A DNA stretch of 64,000 nucleotides from Multifurca ochricompacta (taxonomy: Eukaryota; Basidiomycota; Agaricomycetes; Russulales; Russulaceae). The notes under the pieces were generated by a model that saw nothing but the letters and a program-made list of their open reading frames with translations, was not told the DNA's origin and ran no database searches. The position numbers were made by a program, and so were the translations under genes. The stretch spans positions 271,488-335,487 of the forward strand of contig WTXG01000028.1 of assembly GCA_022496185.1 (NCBI GenBank). Direction: 5' to 3'. Below are positions 23,419 to 35,617 of the stretch, piece by piece; the first letter of the stretch is position 1, and every line of letters starts with the position of its first letter.

Positions 23419-26158
23419 TTTTTCATGCTAATAGGAAAGAAATCTAGAACTTGTAGTGTCACCTCGCCGTCCTTGTAATAAAGACTGAGACAACCGATTT
23501 GACATGTGCGTGAGAGACTCGGAAGATAGGTGGCGGGCGCAACAGCATCCGTCCGAGCGGGAACTTGACTCTCGCTTCTGCTTCCCACCGAACTTCGACC
23601 AATAGCCAAGCGACCCATCCTTACGCTGAACATCGGAAAATGAACGGAAAGCGGTCTTCAGGGGCAGGACAATATGATATTACCATTAAATTAAAGCCCA
23701 GCAAGATTTCTGCGCTAACCCTTGAACCTTTGGCCCTTTTTTTTGAGAGGTGGACCTCTGGGTTCGCTGAGATCCGACGATGTTGCGTCGAACTGGAAAC
23801 TAGAAGATATTTTAGGTAGAAGATATATCCCTTGCGGTCATTCATGACACTCGAAAATCGTTACGTTGGCCCAGTAGGATATTTTTCGCGCTGGGGCTTG
23901 CAAGCAAGTCTCTTGGATCAGGCCAATTACATCCGTGACCCTGGAATAGCTGGCTTGCTCTTGCTCTGTCACTCTCCCGTTCTGCTATGTGCGCCGATCA
24001 TATCCGTCAGATTGATGCAGAAGGCGGGACCTTGTTGAATAGAAATTTATTACGCTCTTTGCTCGTCTATTTTCCCACTCACTTCGTCATTTATATCTAT
24101 TGACCGTGTTAATCCTGCTCAGCGAGTGCATCCCCACAACTTTCGCCTTTTGGATCGGCTCCTCGTCCTCGCCTTGCAAGTCAATCTCACGTTCATGCCG
24201 AAAAGAGAACTGGTATAAGGGGCTGCTCGGGTGCCAGGCTTGGTCTGACTATCACCAAGCTAGTGCCCGCGAGGTATTACCCACAACCTCATCTAAGCGA
24301 GCAGTTTTCGTACATATTCTACAACACAAGTTGTACACGCCATGTTGCTCCGACACGTCCCGTCGATTGCCGCCTTAGAGGAAATGGAGTTTCGGGTGAT
24401 GTCCCTCCCTGCGTCACTCAGGTCTACGGTGATTAGGAAGAATGATGACGGAAGCTCATGTGTAAAGGTCGTATCGGATTCCAGTCGGTTTTGAGAACTT
24501 TCCCCGGCGTTTGCGATGTACCGGCTCAGTAACTCGCTGAGCGCTCGTGCTACTGCAATCATATGAGCTGGGTGAGATTACTAGCGCCAGTCCAGTCTGA
24601 AGTTCCCTTGTAAGCGTGGTCAGACCACCACCACAGGACTTCATGATCAGTGCATCCATGACAGCAACCAAGTATCTCGGGCACTTGAGGAAAGTGTTGC
24701 TTTAATCTTTGCCCATGTAGTTCTCATACCGCCGAATACGCCTGACCAAGCCTAACAAATAGTGAACCTCACCCCTACGATACCACGATTAGTTAACTAG
24801 AGGAACCCAGAGCACGTTGCATGTGGATCACACAGTATAGAGTGTGTCACCCAGTTAATCACAACATGTCCCTTCAAAAAGTCGCAATTCTCTCTTTGCG
24901 ACTGGCCTGAGCAAGAGTTATTATTGTCTTGAATGCGCGAAAAACCACACTGATCGACTCTTCGCTGAGCCCCCTTGTATCGTCACTTTGCGTTGTACTA
25001 TTGGAAAGGATCACACAAGAGAACTCAATAAGATAAGATATGAAGGTATACGCGTGATATGAGCAGTACCAAGTTGCGCCGCAGCTACTACGTCGAGGTC
25101 GTCCTCTGGGTCAAGAAACTGCGCACTCGATGTCGCCTGAAAGAACTGTCGGGACACCCGACAACTTTACCATCTAAATCACTCGTTTGATGTCGAGCAT
25201 GATGGAGACGATCCTAATACCTGGGTGCAAGATCATAGCTGTAGATAGTGATGCCTCGGATGGGGACCTTTGTCTTGTGATCCTAACATATCAAAAAGAG
25301 GATCATGCCAACCTGTAAACTGCCCCACTGGACATTTTGGAAAGTATAGGGTAAAGATGTCCAGCGAGACACGGAGAGGTTGTTTGCCTCGGGCAAAGAT
25401 ATCGGCATTTACAATATAAGTGCTGAAAGACATGAGCAAGTCTTCAAAAAGCTCGCTTGCGGAGGCTGTCGTAGCGCAACATTACCTCGATTTGACATAG
25501 AGAGCCAAAGACACGTTCTCTCGTCTGCCTCACAATCAACAATCATATGCCCCCACTCTTGGCCATCTAGTAGGTCAACCTGCGTGTCCTCCGCGCATCT
25601 TTAGCTGAGAATGTGCGCCATTTTTTCAAGCCCCAGTTTGTCACTATAGTACAGTCCCCACTGCCGCGAATATGAGAACGCAGAGAAACGCCAGCCGGTA
25701 GAAAAATGCAGTCATGCATGACCTAAATCTGGGAAAAGAGACATGCAGGGCTCGTGCAGAAGTCGAAACGTAAAACCGGAGGCGACCAGGGTGGGGTACT
25801 CTGATGGTGGTGATGACAATGATGGCGATGACGAAAGTTCTGAGCGTGAGAGGACCGGAGGGGGGGGGGGGGGTTGGCAGCAGGGAATGTGTGGGACAAT
25901 GTAAAGAATGGGATAGATGTCTTCCTTAATCTGGAGACGCGTAAACCGGGAGCGAAAAGAGGGTACTATGTGGGGATAAAGAAATAAAGATGAGTTGGAA
26001 AAGTAGAGACAAAAAGGCAACATGCCGCTCGACGACATCAGTGGGCATTGACCCCAACCCTCCAAACATTTGTGAATCAACTTGGCCTGTTGGCCATCGC
26101 GATAATCATCGTTTTCTCCATTAGAAACGAACGTGTACGAGCTGGTGCTGTTGCTCAT
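23419..26158 (-). other. Unassigned region with weak minus-strand coding signal
   Basis: No gene can be named. On the minus strand an ATG at 26158 opens a polar start (MSNSTSSYTFVSNGEND). Further along are short stretches that look coding, such as EWGHMIVDCEADERTCLWLS (about 25560-25490), NADIFARGKQPLRVSLDIFT (about 25415-25355), SSAQFLDPEDDLDVVAAAQL (about 25135-25070) and THELPSSFFLITVDLSDAGR (about 24460-24400), each bounded by plausible splice sites. I could not join them into one model with consistent phases, nor match a family. A 12-base G run lies at about 25860-25872. Confidence 0.25.
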
Positions 26159-26481
26159 CGATATCTATTGACATTGAACACGGGTGATGCGATGTGAGGC
26201 CACCGCTCTTTCGTTGCCTTATTGGACAACAGAAGAAAGGAGTATCGGAAGCGGGAAGCAAGGCGCTATTGCTATATGATGGCAACATTTGATAGACGAT
26301 AAATGATAGACAATAATAAAGGAATCCACGTGGATTGGTGTGAATGAGTGAATACCCATTTCGAAGCGCCTCACATCACCAACTCATTCTAGGGAATCGC
26401 GAAGATATCCAATCCATTGCAAGTCTGCAAGTCTAAGTATACAAGTTCAGGCTACCTTGATCTGATTCCTATGTCTGGTAT

Positions 26482-28459
26482 CTATCTATCATGACTAGGA
26501 GGCTTCAGTTGCTCTAGCATCAACTGATCATGCTCCATTTCCATCACGCTATCTGGCCCCACACCCTCTGGCCAACCTATCCTAGGATCCAGATTGATCG
26601 TCACAGGATACTGAGATTCACCTGCCTTTCCACACCAATCAAAATCAATGAGTATTACATTTTCACCATTGATCAGAATATTTGGTGTTCGAAGATCTCC
26701 AAACACGAAACCGTGACCATGCAGCAAGTCGATGGCCTTCTTCACCTTTTGATACTGATCACTTGCAAGTGTGCCATCCTGGTGCTTCCCCTCTATGAAG
26801 TCCATGATAACCATGTGCAGCCCACCATACTTTGATGTGTCCACATCCTCTGTGCCAGTGTGATACAGGGTTGGTGCAAGTTGGTGCGCAGCCAAAATTC
26901 GATGCGCCTTTGCATTATATCTTGACACAAACTTGACAACTGCTGGCCGACTAGAACCAGCATGGATAAACTTAGCCTTGTACACAAGCTTGCTCTGCTG
27001 ATCCGGACTAGGTCGTGAAATATAGGTCAATGTTGATGCAAATGAAGGGGTAACATAAGGGATTGCATGAACAAGGTCTCCTGGGCATTTGTTAGTGGGA
27101 CCAAGTGTCAGGTAGTAGCTGCGGAGTGTGGAGATGGCTGACTTCAGTGCAGTGAATAGCCTTAAAGTAAAGTGAAATTGGTCCTCGTCAAAAAAACTAC
27201 CTCCAAGCCAGATGTAGCCTATTAAAGGTTGCACCACCACTTTCTCAAGGTAAATAGCACCAGAGACACACAACCATGGGCCGGCAATTGCTAAAATGAT
27301 GGTTGGGCAATAGGAACATTCTCTGATGACTTGTCCTGATAGACACCAATTAGATTTTACACATGGATATGTTTGTAACGCACCAGAATGCCCCCAGTAA
27401 CGGCGATAGGAGAGGCCAGCTTGAATGAAGGGATCTACGTGGGCAGTTCCCATCTCATTCTTCATCTCCAAGATCGCAATGTATGCTGTTGAACCACAAC
27501 AAGCTTCAATTACCGAACCATTAGCGGTGACACCCGTTTGGCTAACGCGTTCAAGCGCGCCGCCAAGAAGCGCATTCAAAGGCGCGTGGATAGCCTTTAA
27601 GCGATCTGTCTCGTTTTTGTAAAGATTGGCAAAGGCCACTTGAAGGGCCTTGACAGATGAACACGCCCCTTCGTCCAAGTTCAAAGGATCCTGACTCGCC
27701 AAAACTTCCTGAAACGAGTTGAACACTGGGTGGAACAGGCCGATGGGAGGAGCATAGCACCCAAATGGACGCCCATTGAGAATTGGTAGTTTCGCCTGTT
27801 GTTTGATGTATTCTGATATGAGTGCTGCTCTCGAAGGCGGGGGACCTTCCAAATCTGCTTGGGTCTCGCGTTTCTGAGCTAAGTCAAGCCAGTCATTGAT
27901 AGGATGTGGAGCAAGAGTCCCGAATACCCACCTTCAAGGATCGGGAGCAACTTTGGAGTAGGGTCTCTCGCTTTAACTCTCAGAGCCTTCTCCGGGTGTT
28001 CGATGGCTGCATTAATGTCAAATACGTGTGGCGATCCCATGACGATCAAAACTTACGTGGGACTTGCACAATAAGATGCAAGAAATGCTCATCTAGGTTA
28101 TCTTTCCAGTATTCATATAGGCGTACGAAAGGAGAGAGGACTTGAATACTGCCATTCTCGTCAAGTGCTTTATCAGAGTCCGTCGAGGGGAACTCGATGC
28201 CATTGATAAAACCCTCGAATTCATTTCTTGTAGATCTTGTACGACCCATGACCTGCGGCGTTAAAACTTTCCATAGAAGGATCTGATTGGCTGCGAAGTT
28301 ATCCAACAAGGGAGACATCTCAGCCTTAATGATTTTTTGGAGGTCTGCGACGAATTCATTCGATCGGACTCCAACCTTGAATATACCTCCAAGAGGATTG
28401 CTGTTGTCATCGAGAACCTGGCAAAATAGTGTGATGGTAGTAGACTCGGAGCTCATCAT
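26482..28459 (-). CDS. Crinkler-type N-terminal domain fused to a kinase-like domain
   Basis: Three exons with consistent phases (28459-28057, 28006-27932, 27854-26482) give about 616 residues. Residues about 7-135 match the Crinkler (CRN) ubiquitin-like header: TITLFCQVL, then ILLWKVLTP and a final strand HFLHLIVQVP. The middle (about 160-420) is an unassigned fungal domain. The C-terminal 170 residues are protein-kinase-like: AVVKFVSRY (lysine strand), VIMDFIEG (hinge), GFVFGDLRTPNILI (catalytic loop, HxD replaced by F-G-D) and LIDFDWCG (DFG replaced by DFD). CRN proteins are host-translocated effectors in oomycetes, and CRN-like proteins with nuclease or kinase-like tails occur in fungi where their role is mostly unknown. 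No signal peptide is visible. Two ATGs in tandem open the frame; the first is used. Confidence 0.8.
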
Positions 28460-30142
28460 TTGGTCAACTTTGAGCGCGTCGCGTCGCGTCGTCGGTTTGG
28501 ATTGGAAATTGGAGTCTTAATGTTACCCTTCCCAGATTAGGAAGGCTTGTCGCACACTAACAGCGCTCCAGATGGCAGGTGATGACAGACGGATGCAAGA
28601 TATTTAACAGGGAGAGTTGCTACGGTGTGTCGGGTCGATTCAAACGAGGGTGGGCAATAGATCCCACGGACGGTGATGCACAAGCAAGAGGACATTCAGC
28701 GATTCGAAACAAATGTGGGTCAGCAATAAGAACCAGAAGACGCGTGTTAAGGTGTGCTCCTGTTGTGAGTACAGCATCCTTATGTACTTGTACGTGAAGT
28801 AGAGGTCGGCTCAGCAGAATGGGGTCAGTTGCAGTCATTTTACACGGGAGTCATGTTGAGAAGATACGGACTCCTAGGGAAGATTGCAAAACGATTGGTT
28901 GTCGTGTTTCAATTCCCACATTTTGCTTTTCACAATCAAGGTGAGTCACACTCATGGGAATATTCACAAAGGCACACAATAAATCAGAAGGACATTTATA
29001 TGGCTACTCCTCATGATCTCACATAGTTCAGTTGTCCAGCTTGAAAACGCCTAAGAAGGCTCGAACCCGGGGAAATAGTTCACTTCAAAGTCCGATGGCC
29101 AGGGCACTAAAGCGAATCCAAGCCGATGAATAAAGGAACATCCAAAATAATACATAACGATGCGCAAAATGAACAGAAAACCTGGGCATGATGAGAAAGA
29201 GAAAAATGACATTTGAAACGCCGGCCCTTGCTTAGTTGTCGGGTGCAGAGATAGAGGTCACAGAACTAAAGGACTAACAGCGGTGTTCACGTGCTGAGAC
29301 ATCATCGCTTTCGTTCGTGGGTTTGGAGAGGGGGGTTGGATGGTTGTATGTGGGGACATGAGGGACTCTTAGATGCGCTTCCTGACTGTACCTTTGATAG
29401 CCGCATGGGCCGCCACACATGACTTACTCTCACTTACAAACACCGTGCACTCCCTCAGATAAGATTCCCAAGTAAACTTTTAGTTGGCCGGCTTCCCGAC
29501 CTCCAGGATATAAACACATGATCGTCTTACACGCGTGTCTTTTCTGTAATAATACTCATTCGAGTCAATCCGGTTCAACATCCCCATTATGTCATACACC
29601 TTCGTGGCCTTCCCGGATGTTTGGGCTGTTGCATACAAAAAGGCAAAGGCCAAGGTAATTAATTAAGACTTTTATTATAACACTTGACGTTGTATGATTG
29701 TTCACGATCTTTCCATAAAGCATGACAGCGCGGGTGAGACGCGAGCTAATTTAAGACTGACGAGTCGCGGTCACCTGACCATACGTTCCCAGATTGGCAA
29801 TTTACACCACGTGATCACCTATGTAACGTGTTAGAATGGATTATGTAATAAAATGTAGACCCTCCCGTGGTTTCGTACTTTTGCTGTTCTTCTCTCAACG
29901 GTTGTTGTGAGTGGAAATGCATTTCAGTACGTCGGAATCCTTCAGGATTATCATATTATCTGCCTTTGAGCCGGATTCCACTATTCTTTAATTGCTATGT
30001 CTGATCAACCATATGAGCGTCTATCTGTCATATCCGACTTCGATTACCACTACTTATCATCGATACATCACCCAGTGAACTTGTGTTTCACTGTAAACAC
30101 ATTTCCTACTACTAACTTAACCAATCACATACCAGTGTCTCC
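28460..30142. other. Intergenic between the Crinkler-type and NLR genes
   Basis: About 1.7 kb without a complete gene. Contains a CGCGT repeat at 28476-28495 (upstream of the Crinkler-type gene), a tRNA-B-box-like run at 29050-29062, a promoter-like block with GATATAAA near 29508 followed by a short exon (listed separately), and an upstream ATG at 29998 out of frame with the NLR start. Confidence 0.4.
29589..29654 (+). pseudogene. Orphan first exon, possibly from a beta-glucosidase
   Basis: A 22-codon open segment (starts MSYTFVAFPDVW, ends AYKKAKAK) stops at a good donor, GTAATT. A TATA-like GATATAAA lies about 80 bases before it. The W-x-x-AYKKAKA pattern resembles the N-terminus of fungal GH3 beta-glucosidases, but no following exon is found, so it would be a truncated 5' remnant. 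The match is short and may be chance. Confidence 0.2.
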
Positions 30143-33100
30143 ATGTCCCCAACCCCGACAGCCAACACTACCACTACCTCTTCGTCTTCCAACTTTCAGG
30201 CGATCTTCCTTGCTGCCTTCAAGGCCTACAAGAAGCAAACAGGAAAAGACATCATCACACATCCTCTTGCCACGCACATTCAATCCTGCAACTCTCCCAG
30301 TGACATTATATCTGTCCTTCAAGAACAAGCACAACAGGTTGATCAATCCCGTGCTCGTGATGAAAGGTTGACAAAGTGGCTATATCCGACCGTGAACGTG
30401 CTCTATGCATTATCTGCTACCCTTAGTGAAGGCGTCGGTCTGGTGAATCTATCCAGGTCAATAATTTAGATGCCACTGTCCTCATATTCAATATTCAGGT
30501 ATTCTCCCCCGCGAAAGTGGTCTTTGCTGGCATTGGCATCCTTCTCTTAGTACGTGATTTCTGTAGTTCCTGTTACTCCGCGTGGGGATACAAGCTCAAG
30601 GAGATCTTCCAGGCAGCTAAGGATGTTGGTGCTAGTCAAGACGCACTCATCGAAATTTTCGAGAGGATCGAAAACTTTTTCAAACGCGTCGAGGCTTACA
30701 CCCACGTGCTGCCAACAGCAGGAATGACAGAGGTTATTGTGAAGATAGTCGTCGAGGTACTCTCGATCCTTGCCCTTGCAACAAAGGAAGTCAAGCAAGG
30801 GCGAACGAGTGTGTTTGTTCGCGGATAGATGTCGTTCGTGGCTTACCATTTGTTTTAGAAAAATACTTGAAGAAATTAGCTGGGAGGACAGATATTGAAG
30901 ATGCGCTGCAAAGCTTGGACAGGCTGATACAAGAAGAGGTTCGGATGGCGACTGCCGAGGTGTTGAAGGTTACCCATGAGGTCGACGTGAGAGTGAAGGA
31001 GGTCGATGATAAGGTGAAGATAATTATTGATGGTGGGTATAGGCCGAACAAGTCGTCGCCAGTGCCGGTATTCTGAAACGTTATACCACTAGATGGAAAG
31101 GAGACTAGAACAGCAGTTCAACAAATGGCGAATGAACTAGAGGATCAAAATCGTTCGTAATCCCAATCATTTATTGTGAACATTAGGTTGTTGTGGAAGC
31201 TGAAGGAACATTTCACGGTGGTAGGAAACGAGCTGCGAGAGAAGCTACGGACATGGCTCTCACCGGCTGATCCGTCCACAAACCACAACATTGCGCGTAA
31301 TGCTCACCACGAAGGGACAGCTGCATGGTTCTTCGAAGGGAGGATTTTTAATGAATGGAAGTCGACAGGTTCGTTGTTGTGGATTCATGGGAAACGTAGG
31401 TCGTGACTCGAGATATATCACGCGCCAGGGGGTTAATCGTTCTTGTAGCGGGTTCCGGGAAGAGTATTCTCTGGTTCGTTCTTTCCCATCATCCTATCAC
31501 CACTACCTGTGCTGATATTATTTATATTTTACAGCTCTGCCATCATCCAGGACATCATGGCCCTGCAAGTCGCTGGAACAGCATCTATGGGATATTTCTA
31601 TTTCGACTTTAGGGATCTCAATAAGCAAAATCTCCGCAATTTGCTCCCATCTCTTCTTATTCAGCTTTCTGCTCGGTCCATTCCTCGTTGCGACATACTC
31701 TCCCGTCTTTATTTAGCACACGACCTTGGCGCACAGAAGCCTAGTGATGCCGTTTTAACAGAATCCTTGAAAGAAATGCTTTCCATATCAGGTCAAGATC
31801 CAAGTTATATTATCATCGATGCGCTTGACGAATGTCCGAACACTTCTGGGATGCCATCTCCCCGCGAAGAGGTGCTCGAGTTTGTGAATCATCTTGTTGG
31901 GCTTGACCTCCCGAATCTGCGCATATGCGTTACCAGTCGGCCGGAGATCGACATTCGATCTACCCTTGAACCGTTATCGCCCCACCCCGTATCGCTTCAT
32001 AACGAAAGTGGACAGAAGAAGGATATCGTGGACTATGTCAGCTCTGTTGTTCACTCGGATAAAAGGATGCGGAGATGGCGGGAGGAGGACAAGGTTCTGG
32101 TGATCGAGAAGTTGTCCGAAAAGGCGGACGGAATGTAAGGACGAGCACTACACCCACCTCTATGGCACGTTCTTACGCTGGAGAACAGGTTTCGATGGGT
32201 ATTCTGCCAGCTCGAAGTGCTACGGCACTGCTTCCCACCAAGTGTGCGGAGTATCCTGGAGGAGTTGCCTGAAAGTCTGGACGAGACCTACGAACGGGTG
32301 CTCAGGGAAATCAACAAGGCGAACCGAGAGCACGCTCATCGCCTGCTGCAATGCCTCACTGTGGCAGTTCGACCGCTTCGTGTGGAGGAACTCGCTGAGG
32401 TGCTTGCTGTTGATTTCAACATGGGAGGGATCCCAAAGTTAAACTCGGACTGGCGGTGGCAAGATCAGGAAGAAGCTGTGCTGTCTGCATGCTCGAGTTT
32501 GGTGGGGATCGTAGGAGAGGGAGGTTCTCGGGTGGTGCAGTTTTCGCACTTCTCGGTGAAGGAGTTCCTGATATCGAAGCGGTTGTCGAGCTCAAGTGAA
32601 GATGTGTCACGGTATCGGATTCACCTGGAGGATGCACATGCTATCATTGCTCAAGCTTGTCTAGGGGTTCTACTTGGATTGGACGATAAAATTGACAAAG
32701 AAGGGATGGGGGAGTTTCCGCTTGGTGAATATGCTGCTGAACACTGGGTGACGCATGCTCGATTTGAGAATGTGATATCAAAGGTGAAGGATGGAGTTCA
32801 GTGTCTTTTTGACGAGGAGAAACCACATTTTGCAGCATGGGTCTGGGTGTACAATGTAGACAACTCCGTCGGCCCCATGCGCGGGATACACCCAGTTCAA
32901 CCTGATGGGACTCCTCTATACTATGCTGCATGTCTAGGGCTTCATGATCTCACAGAATATCTTGCCGGCAAGCGCCCACAGTATATCAATGCCAAGGGTG
33001 GCTACTACGGGTCTCCGTTGCTTGCAGCAATGTTCTATGGTCACCCCGAGGTTTCATTTTTACTCCTGGATCTTGGCGCAGATGTGAACATCCGAGGGAG

Positions 33101-33482
33101 ATGGGGCCAGACTCCACTCCATCGCGCGTCTCCTCTGGAATCATTTGACGTTGGGCAACGGCTACTCGACCTCGGTGCGGACGTGAACGCACGGGAAGTG
33201 GACAACTGGACTCCGCTTTACATGGCGGCGAACACGGGACGGCTCTGCGCCGTTCAGATGCTTATTCGGCATGGCGCAGAGATCGATGCCCCGGATAACG
33301 ATGGCCGGACTCCGTTGCACCGAGCGTCAGGACAGGGGTTTCCGGAAGTCATGCGATTTTTACTGGAGAATGGCGCCAATGCGCATGCGCGCGACGGGAA
33401 AGGCAGGACTGTATCGCAAGTTGCATCGAATGATCGCAGGGAAGAAATCATAGCCTTGCTGTCCGAATACGGTGCCCAGTGA
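30143..33482 (+). CDS. NLR-like protein: Goodbye domain, NACHT NTPase, ankyrin repeats
   Basis: Nine or ten exons; main ones 30143-30442, 30499-30549, 30613-30808, 30859 to about 31037, 31449-31473, 31535-32134 and 32189-33482. The N-terminal about 190 residues (SNFQAIFLAAFKAYKKQTGK, FSPAKVVFAGIG, DALIEIFERIENFFKRVEAY) match the fungal STAND N-terminal 'Goodbye' domain. The NACHT domain follows: Walker A is built across two introns as WIHGKPGSGKS, Walker B is YIIIDALDECP, then ICVTSRPE. A winged-helix-like region (FSHFSVKEFL) leads to ankyrin repeats from about 32905 (DGTPLYYAACLGLHDL, WGQTPLHRAS, NWTPLYMAANTG, DGRTPLHRAS). The family acts in fungal self/non-self recognition and programmed cell death; the ligand here is unknown. 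All phases agree and no lesion is seen, so the gene looks functional. Confidence 0.85.
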
Positions 33483-34028
33483 ACACGAGCTGTTGTACCC
33501 ATGGAACTATTTCATAATTTATCGTATGCTATGGTATTTTTGATGGTTATTGTACCTTAAGTACTAGAATAGTGTGCAGAGTAGCATAGTAACTGTTTTT
33601 CTTTATAAATGGCTAACTCCCAGTTTCTGAGCTCTTAACTAAATATCAGTTATCATGCTCATAGAGAGAATGTAGAGTTGAGTGGGGTGGTGAGAGCAAG
33701 AGTTTTAGGGTGATGAAGCAACAAATGGGGACATTTCTCAAACAGGATGAATTCTTGGGGCTATTCTACAGCCCCTTTTATGTAGTTTATGTGTACAATG
33801 TAAAACAGTCATGGTGCTGGTACTGTCTGTGTGGTTAGCATTCTTAAGCTAAACAAAGACAAGTTAACTTTATTGGCTAAACACACACCCCAATCAAGCA
33901 GGGCTGCACACTGTACCTGTACCTCATGGTATGGATGTTGGAAATGGATCAATATGGCCAGGTTGGATCAATCACTAAGTGTTATGCTCAGCAGGGCATA
34001 TCATGTGTGATGGTGTTATGACCTATGC
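33483..34028. other. Intergenic, AT-rich
   Basis: No gene. This is the 3' flank of the NLR gene up to the MITE target site (first TSD copy 34021-34028). Confidence 0.5.
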
Positions 34029-34530
34029 TAGTGATGTGCCTGGCCTGGCTCAAAGCCAGAAGCCAGGCCAAGCTGGGCCTGTTTGGGCCAGGCCAAGCCA
34101 GGCTGTTGTGACAGCCCAGCAAGGGCTTTGGCCCAGCTCAGAGAAACTAAAAGCCAAAGCCACTGGCTCAGGCCGCAGCTTTCAACAGCACATACAAGTG
34201 CAATAGCAATCATCAAAATCAGTAGAAATCTGATCACAAAGTGGTTGATTTGGGTCATGTGATCATGTTTATCATGGCATTTCAAACTTTTTCTTCGATA
34301 TAGCTTTGCAATACATAACACACTAAGTCAGATTTGGATTAGCTGAACTATAACTACTAGTTATATGTCATAAAATTTTCTCTGCCAAAAGCTGTGGCTT
34401 GGGCCAAGCTGGGCCAGGGCCAAGCCATCTGTGGTGGCTTTGGCTCAGCCCAGACTTCAGGAAAGCTGGAGCTGCCTCAGGCCAAGCCAAAGCTGCGGCT
34501 TTTGGGCCAAGCTGGGCCAGAACATCACTA
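34029..34530. mobile_element. hAT-like MITE, 502 bp, 8-bp target duplication
   Basis: The 8-mer ACCTATGC occurs at 34021-34028 and again at 34531-34538. Between them the ends are inverted repeats: the left end reads TAGTGATGTGCCTGGCC and the right end, reverse-complemented, TAGTGATGTTCTGGCC. The sub-terminal 120 bp on each side are dense in GGCCAAGCC/GGCTTGGCC-type motifs, again in inverted order; the middle is AT-rich. Eight-base duplications and T/CA-GTG ends are typical of the hAT superfamily. No transposase frame exists, so it is non-autonomous. Confidence 0.8.
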
Positions 34531-34756
34531 ACCTATGCCTAGTGACCCTCTTTGTAACAGGAGTGCTCCATGTACACTTAGTAAGCAAGAAGGGCAAAGG
34601 TATAAGTGACCTTTGTTGTAATGTTTTTATCCTTGCTTTTCTTTTTCCTTCTTTTTATTTGTCTTTGCTGCATCTTAACCACTTAGCTAGCCATCTATAG
34701 ATCATCAGATGATAGCAGATAACAGAGGGTTCAACCCCTTCTGTATGAGACCTAGC

Positions 34757-35242
34757 TGTTGACACAGGACGTGTCTGGAGATGCTTCAGGTATCTAAGGA
34801 TAGCATTAGCTGTAGATAAGATTAGATTAGGTTCCGGAGTTTTGGACTTTTTATGATATCTTTATTACATTTCTTTTTTGCCTTACTCAGCTGATTAGTG
34901 ATATACTTAGTAATGTGCAGTAAGCACATGATATCTCCTTGGCCAATGGCCTTTGTCCCTCATTGTTGGATGTCCAGCACTTGTGGACTTATTCCCAGTG
35001 CACACAGACCATTTCCCCTGACCCCTTTGAGTATATAAGGGTGTCTGTTTCATCCCTTCCACTTCAGAGTTTCTTCAATCTCTGAAGTGTAAGTTCTACT
35101 ATACTTTCTATCATACCTTTGACTAACTGTCTCCTGTAGATACTTGTCTTTCTAGGTCAGTAGAATAGTAATATAGAGTTTCTTCAATCTCTGAAGTATA
35201 CTTGTCTTTCTAGCCTAACACACTACTAACCACAGTCAGTAT
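34757..35242 (+). repeat. LTR-like repeat, first tandem copy
   Basis: Starts TGTTGACAC and ends before the next TGTTGACAC. A TATA-like GTATATAAGG lies at about 35032. It contains an internal duplication of AGAGTTTCTTCAATCTCTGA (about 35067 and 35177). Shared with the following unit at high identity. It resembles a copia-type solo LTR, but no internal region is linked. Confidence 0.55.
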
Positions 35243-35617
35243 TGTTGACACGGGACGTGTCTGGAGATGCTTCAGGCATCTGAGGATCGCTTCAGCTGTA
35301 GATAAGATTAGATTAGGTTCCGGAGTTTCGGACTTTTTATGATATCTTTATTATGTTTCTTTCTCACCTTACTCAGCTGATTAGTGATGATCTTAGTAAT
35401 GCGCAGTAAGCATGTGATATCTTCTTGGCCAATAGCCTTTATCCCTCTTAGTTTATTGTCCGGCACTTGTGGACTTATTCCCAGTGCGCACAGACCATTT
35501 CCCCTGGCCCCCATGGGTATATAAGGGTGTCTGTTTCGTCCTTTACACTTCAGAGTTCTTCTAACATCTGAAGTTACTTGTCTTTTCTAGCCTCACTGCT
35601 ACTAACCACAGTCAGTA
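35243..35617 (+). repeat. LTR-like repeat, second tandem copy
   Basis: A directly adjacent second copy of the preceding unit (TGTTGACACGGGACG at the left, CACAGTCAGTAT at the right), shorter because it lacks the inner duplication. GTATATAAGG is retained at about 35517. Two head-to-tail LTRs without an internal part suggest unequal recombination or tandem insertion. Confidence 0.55.

Noticed and set aside
29035..29120. tRNA-like B box (GGGTTCGAGCC on the minus strand)
   Set aside because: No acceptor stem or convincing cloverleaf can be drawn; at most a degenerate tRNA or SINE trace.
34029..34530. CRISPR-like or satellite array from the GGCCAAGCC words
   Set aside because: Spacing is irregular and the words are arranged as inverted arms inside a MITE.
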